Source of the DNA: an uncultured Saprospiraceae bacterium
Lineage (GTDB): Bacteria > Bacteroidota > Bacteroidia > Chitinophagales > Saprospiraceae
Assembly (NCBI GenBank): GCA_937928045.1
Contig: CALFWO010000007.1
Span: forward strand, 1-64,000
Direction: 5' to 3'
DNA length: 64,000 bases
Each line of letters begins with the position of its first letter. Position 1 is the first letter of the stretch. The notes below the pieces were generated by a model. That model was not told where the DNA came from. It saw only the letters and a program-made list of their open reading frames with translations, and ran no database searches. This document shows positions 7,856 to 15,735 of the stretch, piece after piece. Both the position numbers and the translations under genes were made by a program.

Positions 7856-9571
7856 ATGAAAAACTCAACTCCACATTTGGTGCTAATTCTCATTCTTACA
7901 GGAATTAATTTCCCAATCTTTGCCCAGAACTTTATCACTGATTGGACTTTCTCCGCAGGAACAACAGATTTTGATATTCAAATTCAAACTGCGGGTGATG
8001 TTAATTATTCTTGGACAACGGACTTATCCGGAAATAGTGGTTCGGGGACAATAAATCAAGCTGCCTACGGCACAGTAAATATTTCTGGAATAACACTAAT
8101 ATCTGGAGACATTTTAACTTTAGAATTAGAACCATCAAATGTCAGAAGATTTGGATTAAATTTTAACTATAGACCTAACATTATTGACATCTCCCAATGG
8201 GGAGCAATTCCTTGGACTGACATGATCCAATCTTTCTTCGGTGGAGTTAACCTAGATATTTCTGCGACTGACACTCCTGACTTAAGCAATTGTACAAATC
8301 TAGGAGTTGCTTTTAGAGGATGTACTTCATTAAACTCTCCAAACTTTATCAATTGGAATATATCGAATGTTACAAACCTATCAAGCATGTTCAACGCCTG
8401 CCCAAGTTTTAATCAAGACATTGGGGGTTGGGATGTAAGCAATGTTACTTTTATGATTTCAATGTTTCAAGATGCAACTGCATTTAACCAAAATATCGGT
8501 AGCTGGGATGTGTCAAATGTGGAATTTATGGCTGGAATGTTCATGGGCGCAACTGCTTTTAATCAGGACATTACTAACTGGGATGTTTCCGACGTAACCA
8601 ATATGCGCTTGATGTTTGCTGATGGTAATTTCAGTCAAGATATTTCTTCATGGGACGTAGGTGATGTAACCAATATGGAATTCATGTTCAGTGGCACCTC
8701 TATTTTTAATCGAGATTTATCTTCGTGGAACATGTCGAAAGTAACAAGACTTCGAAGCATGTTTGAAGATGCGGCTGGGTTTAATCAAGATTTAGGTGCA
8801 TGGCAATTTCCTTCAAATCTTATTTCAGATCAATCCAAATTATTTGATAATTCTGGTATGGATTGTACCAATTATTCCAATACCCTAATCGGATGGGAAA
8901 CCAATAATCCAACGATAACAAACATTGACATTGGAGCACTAAATATAAATTACGGGACTGAAGCAGAAGCCGCTAGAACGGCTCTAATCAACAATCAGGG
9001 TTGGACATTTACTGGTGATATTGCCGCTGGTATGGATTGCCTCGCTCCTCTCCCAATAACTTGGTCTTCCAATCTCACTGCGAGACTAAAGGGCCAAACC
9101 GTAGAACTCAATTTCTCAGTTTCTAATCAAATTAACAACGACTATTTTCGAATAGAGCGAAGTGCTGATGGAAGACATTTTGAATCACTTGCGGATATTC
9201 CTGGAGAGATCAATTTTTCTTCGGAAAAGAAATACTCCGTGATTGACAAACAGCCAAGATATGGAACAAGTTATTACAGAGTTCAGCAAGTGGATTATGA
9301 TGGAAATTATAGTTACAGCAACATTGCTAATATCCAGCACAAATTAAACGATAGTGAAATGATATTTTATCCAAATCCAGCAGTTGGTCAGTTGTTCATT
9401 CAATCACAAAAAGCATTAGAACTCTCGATTTATAATGGTGTTGGAGAGATAATTGAACGGCATCAACTAGAAAAAGGAACTAATGAAATTGACATTTCAG
9501 CCATACTTCCAGGGACATATTTTATGAAAATCGATAATAGCATAGTGGATAAAATTATTATCACAAATTAA
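7856..9571 (+). CDS. BspA-family (DUF285) repeat surface protein with T9SS sorting domain
   Basis: The 571-residue protein has a signal peptide ending near IFAQ. It then has six tandem 24-25-residue repeats of the type WDVSNVTxMxxMFxxAxxFNQDI (about residues 167-315), the BspA/DUF285 leucine-rich-like repeat of bacterial surface and adhesion proteins. A module follows with FRIERSADGRHFESL, the fibronectin-like unit that often precedes sorting signals. It ends with a type A T9SS sorting domain: MIFYPNPAVGQLFIQ, GVGEIIERH, GTYFMKI. The protein should be exported and anchored to the outer surface. It probably shares a transcript or regulator with the gene at 7113, and a hairpin terminator lies at 9677. 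Confidence 0.9.
   Translation: MKNSTPHLVLILILTGINFPIFAQNFITDWTFSAGTTDFDIQIQTAGDVNYSWTTDLSGNSGSGTINQAAYGTVNISGITLISGDILTLELEPSNVRRFGLNFNYRPNIIDISQWGAIPWTDMIQSFFGGVNLDISATDTPDLSNCTNLGVAFRGCTSLNSPNFINWNISNVTNLSSMFNACPSFNQDIGGWDVSNVTFMISMFQDATAFNQNIGSWDVSNVEFMAGMFMGATAFNQDITNWDVSDVTNMRLMFADGNFSQDISSWDVGDVTNMEFMFSGTSIFNRDLSSWNMSKVTRLRSMFEDAAGFNQDLGAWQFPSNLISDQSKLFDNSGMDCTNYSNTLIGWETNNPTITNIDIGALNINYGTEAEAARTALINNQGWTFTGDIAAGMDCLAPLPITWSSNLTARLKGQTVELNFSVSNQINNDYFRIERSADGRHFESLADIPGEINFSSEKKYSVIDKQPRYGTSYYRVQQVDYDGNYSYSNIANIQHKLNDSEMIFYPNPAVGQLFIQSQKALELSIYNGVGEIIERHQLEKGTNEIDISAILPGTYFMKIDNSIVDKIIITN
8354..8803 (+). repeat. six tandem DUF285 repeats (72-75 bp)
   Basis: The conserved Trp codons start at 8354, 8429, 8504, 8579, 8651, 8726 and 8801. 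The period is therefore 75 bp, with one 72-bp unit. The repeats have diverged at the DNA level. Confidence 0.85.
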
Positions 9572-9676
9572 TTGACCAACGACGATTCGATATTATTTCA
9601 AGTAACCTCGATACATAGTGATCCAAATAAAACGGAATAACAACTGCTGACTTTTTCAAGTTTCTGTTTTGTTTTA

Positions 9677-9710
9677 GATGCCGAGTAAGAATGATTTTTT
9701 ACTTGGCATC
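9677..9710 (+). terminator. intrinsic terminator-like hairpin
   Basis: A 12-bp stem, GATGCCGAGTAA with TTACTTGGCATC (one G-T pair), encloses a 10-nt loop and is followed by TTCCTTT. It lies 106 bp after the BspA-like gene. Confidence 0.6.
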
Positions 9711-9845
9711 TTCCTTTATGAATAGTCCAATACCAATTTCTGAAAGCACCTATATTTTCGAAATTCATACATTTTGGTAAATAAGCCCGACCAAGAACTT
9801 ACCTTTGTCCCAATCTATTCAATCACAAGTTGTAACCACTAAGAA

Positions 9846-10916
9846 TTGCAGCAGCTCTCAGAAAAATCTATTTTATTAACTGCTCTAAATTGGGGCATCG
9901 GTCATGCTGCGCGCTGCGTTCCACTGATTCAAGCCATCATATCTGAAGGAGCAAATCTAACGATTGCCTCCGATGGAAAAGCGAAGGCATTTCTTCAAAA
10001 GGAATTTCCGACTTTGGATATTCTTGAAATGCCTACTAATGAAATAAGATATGGCAAGAGAGGTGTGGCTGCAGCTTTGCTTCCTCAGCTTCCAGCATTT
10101 TTTAAACAAATCAATGCTGATCAAAAATGGGTGCAAGATTTGGTTTCGAGAAAAGGAATTGATTTAATCATCTCAGATAATCGCTATGGTTGTTACCATG
10201 ACCAAGTCCCTTCTGTATTGATCACTCACCAACTAAATATTCAAGCTCCAAAATTGGCGAAGCCAATGATTGACAAGGTGCTAAGAAGTTGGGTAAACAA
10301 CTTTAATGAAATTTGGGTACCAGATGTTGAAAGTGGGTTGGCTGGAATTTTGACCGATAACAATCTAGATATTCCTGTAAGATTCTTGGGGCCATTATCG
10401 CGGTTTGAAAACAATACTTCAAAGAAAAAAGTCGAAACTTTAGAAAACCAGTTGCTCGTTTTGTTATCTGGGCCAGAACCCCAGAGAAGTATTTTAGAAG
10501 AGAAAATTTGGAGTCAACTTGAAAAAATAAATATTCCTGTTGTATTTGTGCGTGGAACCAATACAGTTTTTGAGCAAACCGACCTTTCTCATGTCGATGT
10601 CTTCGACCTATTAACTGCGAATGACTTAAAACCATTTCTGGAGAAAAGTAAATACATTATTTGTCGCTCTGGTTATTCCACATTGATGGACTTAGCGCAG
10701 TTTTCTTGCCAAGCACTTTTGATTCCAACACCCGGGCAATCTGAGCAAGAATATTTAGCTAAATATTGTGAGGCTAAGAATTGGTCCGTCAACCAACCTC
10801 AGCATAAATTTAATATTGATAAATTTATCAAGCTAGATCACAATCAGTGTTTTCCCAAAATTCCTACTACTATTAAGCGGTGGATTTACCAAATTATTCA
10901 ACTCAGTAATTTCTAG
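9846..10916 (+). CDS. MurG/GT28-like glycosyltransferase
   Basis: The 356-residue protein has a GT-B fold by motif. N-terminal LLTALNWGIGHAARCVPLI is the glycine/histidine loop seen in MurG-like and UDP-sugar transferases. The C-terminal half has VLLSGPEPQRS, KYIICRSGYSTLMDLAQF and LIPTPGQSEQEYLAKY, the nucleotide-sugar-binding region of the family. The start is a TTG at 9846, because a stop codon lies at 9840 and the first ATG is beyond the essential GxGH loop. It is a predicted cytoplasmic or membrane-peripheral enzyme of envelope glycan or glycolipid synthesis; donor and acceptor cannot be told. It stands alone. Confidence 0.8.
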   Translation: MQQLSEKSILLTALNWGIGHAARCVPLIQAIISEGANLTIASDGKAKAFLQKEFPTLDILEMPTNEIRYGKRGVAAALLPQLPAFFKQINADQKWVQDLVSRKGIDLIISDNRYGCYHDQVPSVLITHQLNIQAPKLAKPMIDKVLRSWVNNFNEIWVPDVESGLAGILTDNNLDIPVRFLGPLSRFENNTSKKKVETLENQLLVLLSGPEPQRSILEEKIWSQLEKINIPVVFVRGTNTVFEQTDLSHVDVFDLLTANDLKPFLEKSKYIICRSGYSTLMDLAQFSCQALLIPTPGQSEQEYLAKYCEAKNWSVNQPQHKFNIDKFIKLDHNQCFPKIPTTIKRWIYQIIQLSNF

Positions 10917-11129
10917 TTTGAACAATAATTTATGTTTGTTTTCTGAATGTTACCATTTCTTCAACATTTCATTCCATTAGTCTTAGCCCAGACAAAATCG
11001 TTGATCATCAAATATTTTCAACAACCAGTAAATACACATAACTTACTGACTTATAGATTGTTAAAGCTATAGTTTATGGGCGTGATACTTCTGTGATCTT
11101 TCCGTGAAAAAACGGCAATTATTCATCCC

Positions 11130-11137
11130 TAATTTTG
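11130..11137 (+). promoter_or_regulatory. candidate -7 element TAATTTTG
   Basis: It matches the Bacteroidota -7 consensus TAnnTTTG and lies 50 bp before the lipoprotein ATG. No convincing -33 TTG was found. Confidence 0.3.
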
Positions 11138-11187
11138 TCATCATAAATCAGGCAGAAGCCAATTATAAATCTAAATATTCAACTAAG

Positions 11188-12087
11188 ATGACAATTAAAA
11201 ATGTATTCTCATTCCTATTAGCAATTGCTTTTTTAGGATTCACGGCATGTTCGGAAGACGAAGAACCGACTCCGACTCCGACAACACAAAATATTTCTTT
11301 GAACATTAGTGGACTTCAAGATCTTGGATCAGATTTCGTTTACGAAGGATGGATCATTGTAGATGGCGCTCCAGTATCCACCGGAACTTTCACTGTGGAC
11401 GATGCTGGCACGCTTTCAAAAACAGACTTCTCTGTAAATATTTCTGACGCAGAAAATGCGGTGAAATTCGTACTGTCGATAGAGCCAGCTATTGATTCCG
11501 ATCCTGCGCCAAGTAACAACAAAATTTTAGCTGGAGACTTCAGTGGGGCTACCTCTACATTGAGTGTAAGCGATGGAGCGGCTTTAGGAACTAACTTCGA
11601 GGCAGCTACGGGAAAATATATTCTAGCGACACCAACAGATGGTGGCATGGATACTGATGAAAATTCAGGAGTTTGGTTTTTAGAAATCACAGCAAATGGT
11701 CCAGCAGCTGGTCTTGATCTTCCAGCGCTTCCGGAAGGATGGGCTTACGAGGGATGGGCTGTCGTTGATGGTACACCGGTATCGACTGGTACATTTGTTT
11801 CTGCGACTGGAGCTGATGCTGCTGCTGCTTACAGTGGTTCTAGTGATGGGCCTCCATTTCCAGGAGAAGATTTATTAAACAATGCCCCTAGCGGACTAAG
11901 TTTCCCTGTTGACTTAGCGGGTAAGACCGTTGTAATTTCAGTAGAGCCTGTTCCAGATAATAGCCCAGCGCCATTCGTATTGAAGCCATTAGTTGGAATG
12001 GTTGCTGCAGATGCGATCGACCACACCACTTATGACATGGCAAATAATGCAGTGGCTACAAATCCTACAGGAACAGTAACTAAGTAA
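11188..12087 (+). CDS. lipoprotein with two YEGW...DGxPVSTGTF repeats
   Basis: I place the start at the ATG at 11188 (299 residues), because it gives a lipoprotein signal peptide, MTIKNVFSFLLAIAFLGFTAC, with the lipobox cysteine; the longer frame from a GTG at 11104 adds 28 unlikely residues. A short spacer of Thr-Pro repeats follows. The body contains two similar modules, each with FVYEGWIIVDGAPVSTGTF or its near copy YEGWAVVDGTPVSTGTF and each ending in a short V(V/L)SxEP segment. Similar domains are sometimes annotated as anti-sigma-factor-like, but that function is not supported here. It is predicted to be an outer-membrane-facing lipoprotein of unknown role. Confidence 0.8.
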   Translation: MTIKNVFSFLLAIAFLGFTACSEDEEPTPTPTTQNISLNISGLQDLGSDFVYEGWIIVDGAPVSTGTFTVDDAGTLSKTDFSVNISDAENAVKFVLSIEPAIDSDPAPSNNKILAGDFSGATSTLSVSDGAALGTNFEAATGKYILATPTDGGMDTDENSGVWFLEITANGPAAGLDLPALPEGWAYEGWAVVDGTPVSTGTFVSATGADAAAAYSGSSDGPPFPGEDLLNNAPSGLSFPVDLAGKTVVISVEPVPDNSPAPFVLKPLVGMVAADAIDHTTYDMANNAVATNPTGTVTK

Positions 12088-12116
12088 TACCAAATAATTT
12101 AAGATAAAAGCGTTTT

Positions 12117-12155
12117 GATCGGGTTCACCAACATTGGTGTTCCCGATCTTTTTTT
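12117..12155 (+). terminator. strong intrinsic terminator
   Basis: GATCGGG pairs with CCCGATC and the inner CACCAA pairs with TTGGTG across a TT/TT internal loop. Seven Ts follow at 12149-12155. It lies 29 bp after the lipoprotein stop. Confidence 0.85.
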
Positions 12156-12183
12156 GATTACCACCTATCGAATTTAAAATAGA

Positions 12184-12215
12184 TTGCTCGAAAAAATTAA
12201 TATTCATTATTTTTC
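12184..12215 (+). promoter_or_regulatory. candidate promoter (TTG-N21-TATTTTTC)
   Basis: A TTG at 12184 is followed after 21 bp by TATTTTTC at 12208, one base from TAnnTTTG. It ends 28 bp before the isomerase ATG. Confidence 0.3.
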
Positions 12216-12242
12216 GGCATTCAATCATTTTAAAAATTCAAC

Positions 12243-13286
12243 ATGAAAGGCCCAGCAATATTTTTAGCTCAATTTGCAGACGACAAAGCACCATTTAATT
12301 CCTTTGAAAATATTTGTAAATGGGCTGCATCATTGGGGTATAAGGGAATTCAGGTCCCAACATGGGATGCAAGAATGATTGATTTAGAAAAAGCTGCTAA
12401 GAGTAAAACCTATTGCGGAGAATTGAAGGGAATTGCAAAAGAAAACGGATTGGTAATCTCGGAATTATCGACACATCTTCAAGGGCAGTTGGTTGCTGTC
12501 CACCCTGCATATGATTTACAGTTTGACAATTTTGCTCCAAAGGCTGTGCATGGCAACTCTAAAGCTCGAACCAAATGGGCGGTACAACAATTGAAGTATG
12601 CTGCTAAGGCGTCAAAAAATTTAGGAATCAAGGCCCACGCTACTTTTTCCGGAGCACTGATCTGGCATACCATGTATCCTTGGCCTCAAAGGCCTGCAGG
12701 TTTAGTCGAAGCTGGGTTTAAAGAATTGGCAAAACGCTGGTTGCCAATATTGAATGAGTTTGATAAAAATGGTGTAGACCTGTGCTATGAAATTCACCCA
12801 GGAGAAGATCTTCACGACGGGGTAACTTTCGAACGTTTTTTAAAAGCGACAGGAAATCACAAACGCTGCAATATTTTATATGATCCTTCCCATTTTGTTT
12901 TGCAACAACTAGATTATTTGCAATACATAGACATCTATCATGAATTCATAAAGATGTTTCATGTAAAAGATGCTGAATTTAACCCAACTGGAAGATCAGG
13001 AATTTATGGTGGTTATCAAGATTGGGCCGATCGCCCAGGAAGATTCCGTTCTTTAGGTGATGGTCATGTAGACTTCGTTTCCATATTTTCCAAATTGACT
13101 CAATATGGTTTCAAAGGCTGGGCCGTATTGGAATGGGAATGCTGTATCAAGGATAGTAACCAAGGTGCCATCGAGGGAGCCGAATTTATTTTGGATCACA
13201 TGATTACTCCAGCGGGAAGAGCATTTGATGATTTCGCAGGGCAAAAATCAAATGATAAGTTGAACAGAAAAATCATGGGCTTATAA
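12243..13286 (+). CDS. sugar phosphate isomerase/epimerase (xylose isomerase-like TIM barrel)
   Basis: The 347-residue cytoplasmic protein belongs to the AP endonuclease 2/xylose-isomerase-like TIM-barrel family. It has the strand pattern GYKGIQVPTWD near the N terminus. The four usual metal-ligand regions are CYEIHPGED (Glu), ILYDPSHF (Asp/His), MFHVKDAE (His, Asp) and AVLEWECC (Glu). Such proteins isomerise or epimerise sugars, inositols or hydroxyacids using a divalent metal; the substrate here is not deducible. It has no partner dehydrogenase beside it, but a TonB-dependent receptor follows after 100 bp on the same strand. Confidence 0.88.
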   Translation: MKGPAIFLAQFADDKAPFNSFENICKWAASLGYKGIQVPTWDARMIDLEKAAKSKTYCGELKGIAKENGLVISELSTHLQGQLVAVHPAYDLQFDNFAPKAVHGNSKARTKWAVQQLKYAAKASKNLGIKAHATFSGALIWHTMYPWPQRPAGLVEAGFKELAKRWLPILNEFDKNGVDLCYEIHPGEDLHDGVTFERFLKATGNHKRCNILYDPSHFVLQQLDYLQYIDIYHEFIKMFHVKDAEFNPTGRSGIYGGYQDWADRPGRFRSLGDGHVDFVSIFSKLTQYGFKGWAVLEWECCIKDSNQGAIEGAEFILDHMITPAGRAFDDFAGQKSNDKLNRKIMGL

Positions 13287-13326
13287 TTCCCTAATTATTC
13301 TTTCCAATATTTCTAAATGTCGCCAA

Positions 13327-13352
13327 TTGATAAGTTAAACTTGACTTATCAA
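13327..13352. repeat. perfect 9-bp inverted repeat TTGATAAGT-N8-ACTTATCAA
   Basis: The two arms are exact complements. It lies between the isomerase stop and the TonB-dependent receptor ATG (35 bp upstream of it). No T-tract follows, so an operator is at least as likely as a terminator. Confidence 0.5.
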
Positions 13353-13386
13353 GTTCTCCGCAATGTCTAATTTCTATATTTGGGCT

Positions 13387-15735
13387 ATGAAATTTTATGC
13401 CGTTATATTGCTGCTGTGTTTTTCATTTTCATCAGATGCTCAAGAAGTTCCATTGCTTTATGGCAAAGTGCAAATTTCCAGTTCGAATGAGCCTCTGGAA
13501 GGAGCTACTATATTGCTTACAAATTCAGCTTCAACAGCATCTACGGTTACCGATGCATATGGCAACTATGCATTTGACAATGCCGAGGCAGGTCGCTATG
13601 AAATACAAGTTGACTACTTAGGCTACCAATCCCAAAAAATAGTCGAAGTCCTGATTGAATCTGGAAGATCACTCGAGTTGGACATACAAATGGTCGCCTC
13701 CACTTTAGATTTACCTATTGCTGTTGTACGCGCCGGGATTGAAGATATTCAAGAAGATTTATTGCCAAGTGTTCAAGTATTGACTATTGAAGAAACCCGT
13801 AGACTACCCGCAACATTTAATGATCCAGCCAGACAAATTATTGCATACCCCGGCGTGGTGAACACTAATGATCAAGCGAACAATATTTCCGTTCGTGGAA
13901 ATAGTCCTGCAGCCTTATCCTGGAGACTGGAAGGGGTCGAAATCGTAAATCCTAATCACTTAAGCAATGCAGGTACAAGATCAGATCAGATTTCTGTTGC
14001 AAGCGGCGGAGTAAATATTTTATCTGCACAAATGTTAAATACTTCTGCATTTTACGCAGGAGCGGCTCCAGTTCAATTCGGAAATTTACAAGGTGGATTG
14101 ATGGATATGAGATTGCGAGCAGGAAATAGGGAAAAATGGGAAGGGACTTTCCAAATTGGTTTACTCGGTTTGGATGCATCTCTTGAAGGTCCTTTTTCTA
14201 AGAATAAAAACAGCTCCTATATCATCAACTATAGATATTCTACTTTGGGATTATTAAATGCAGTAGGAGTAGAATTGGGAGATGAGGCGATTCAATTTCA
14301 AGACTTAGCCATACATCTAAATTTCCCAACAAAAAAACTGGGGACTTTTAGTCTATTTGGAATGGGCGGAAATAGTTCTAATGTATTGACTGCTACAAGG
14401 GATACTTCGCTATGGGAATTTTCCAGAGATCGAAACGATATCGATTACAACTCCGGGATGCAGCTTTTTGGCTTGAGTCATAAGGTAAGTTTAGGGAAAA
14501 AATCTGTTTGGACTACTGCTTATGTTTTTTCAAGAACAGACAATTCAAGGGAACAACAATTGCTTAATTATAACTTTGAAAAAGAGGCATCTCAATTTGT
14601 GGATGTCAACATTAATAAGAGTTCATTGGTTTCCAAGATGCAGGGTTCATTCACTTCTTCACTTCAATATCAAGTCGGATTAGAATGGACAAAAAATCGA
14701 TCAAATTATTTCGCACTTACAGAACAAACATTTTTTGGAATTTTTGACGAAGTTAGCTCAAATCTGATTCGGCCGTTTTTAAGTTTAGACTACAAACCTT
14801 CTGCAAAAATATCATTCCTAGTAGGAGTGGCCGCCCCAATAGAATTGATCCAAAGTAAATTCAACCTTGCGCCGCGACTTGGGGCTAATCTTCAAATTAG
14901 TGAAACTCAACGCTTGAAACTTAATGCACAACGCTCTTTTCGAAGACATGCATTCAATGCTTACCTCACTCCTGCGATCAACTCAGTAGTAAACAAAACG
15001 CTCGACCCTTTGCAGGTTGATTTATTTTCAATAGAGCATCAATTAGCTTTGAAAAGTAATAGTATTCTTAGGGCAGGAATATATTTTCAAAATATTCAGG
15101 GCGCAATAGCCCCAGCCGCTCCTATGTCACTTTTTTCAACGCTAAATACTGAAGAAATATATTTTCCAGAGCCGGGAGTATTTACAAACTCAAGTCAAGG
15201 TAGAAATTACGGAATTGAAATTTTAATTCAAAAATACATCCAAAAAGACTTTTACTTTATCGTCAATGGATCAGCATTCAAAAGTGAATATAAAAATTCC
15301 GATTCGAATTGGCGTTCTACACGTTACGATGCGGGATACGTAACCAATGCTACTTTGGGAAAAGAATTTCGTTGGACTAAAAACAAAAGAGATAAGTCAT
15401 TTGGCAAGACCTTAGGAATTAATTTAAGATTAACTTACCTCGGGAATTTAAGATTCTCGCCCATTAATTTAGCTAATTCTATTGAGCAAGGTAGCGAAGC
15501 ATTAGATTTAGAAAATACATTTTCTGAGCAACTAAGGCCATATACTAAAGGCGATATTCGGATTTACCTCCGCACTGATAAAGATAAATATTCCAATAGC
15601 TTATCTCTAGACATTCAGAATTTTTTCAATCGCAAAAATGATGGTTATTTTTTCTACGATCAAGATTCAGAAATGATTTTGAGTAAAAACCAATTGGGAT
15701 TAATCCCAATACTAAATTGGCGATTGTCATTTTAA
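13387..15735 (+). CDS. TonB-dependent outer-membrane receptor
   Basis: I use the ATG at 13387 (782 residues), which gives a clean signal peptide, MKFYAVILLLCFSFSSDAQ; an upstream ATG at 13363 adds eight residues. A carboxypeptidase-regulatory-like domain comes first (GKVQISSSNEPLEGATILL, DAYGNYAFDNAEAGRYEIQVDYLGYQ). A plug domain with FNDPARQIIAYPGVV, NNISVRGNSPAALSWRLEG and GGVNILSAQML follows, and then a 22-strand-type barrel ending in LGLIPILNWRLSF. It should import a ligand across the outer membrane using TonB energy. It is not a SusC, since there is no adjacent SusD. Its stop overlaps that of the convergent kinase by four bases. Confidence 0.88.
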   Translation: MKFYAVILLLCFSFSSDAQEVPLLYGKVQISSSNEPLEGATILLTNSASTASTVTDAYGNYAFDNAEAGRYEIQVDYLGYQSQKIVEVLIESGRSLELDIQMVASTLDLPIAVVRAGIEDIQEDLLPSVQVLTIEETRRLPATFNDPARQIIAYPGVVNTNDQANNISVRGNSPAALSWRLEGVEIVNPNHLSNAGTRSDQISVASGGVNILSAQMLNTSAFYAGAAPVQFGNLQGGLMDMRLRAGNREKWEGTFQIGLLGLDASLEGPFSKNKNSSYIINYRYSTLGLLNAVGVELGDEAIQFQDLAIHLNFPTKKLGTFSLFGMGGNSSNVLTATRDTSLWEFSRDRNDIDYNSGMQLFGLSHKVSLGKKSVWTTAYVFSRTDNSREQQLLNYNFEKEASQFVDVNINKSSLVSKMQGSFTSSLQYQVGLEWTKNRSNYFALTEQTFFGIFDEVSSNLIRPFLSLDYKPSAKISFLVGVAAPIELIQSKFNLAPRLGANLQISETQRLKLNAQRSFRRHAFNAYLTPAINSVVNKTLDPLQVDLFSIEHQLALKSNSILRAGIYFQNIQGAIAPAAPMSLFSTLNTEEIYFPEPGVFTNSSQGRNYGIEILIQKYIQKDFYFIVNGSAFKSEYKNSDSNWRSTRYDAGYVTNATLGKEFRWTKNKRDKSFGKTLGINLRLTYLGNLRFSPINLANSIEQGSEALDLENTFSEQLRPYTKGDIRIYLRTDKDKYSNSLSLDIQNFFNRKNDGYFFYDQDSEMILSKNQLGLIPILNWRLSF

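Noticed and set aside
10816-10831. Palindrome TTGATAAATTTATCAA
   Set aside because: It lies in glycosyltransferase coding sequence, and the half-site spacing is six, not four.
13375-13382. TATATTTG match to the -7 element before the TonB-dependent receptor
   Set aside because: It lies four bases before the ATG, so transcription would start within the coding region.
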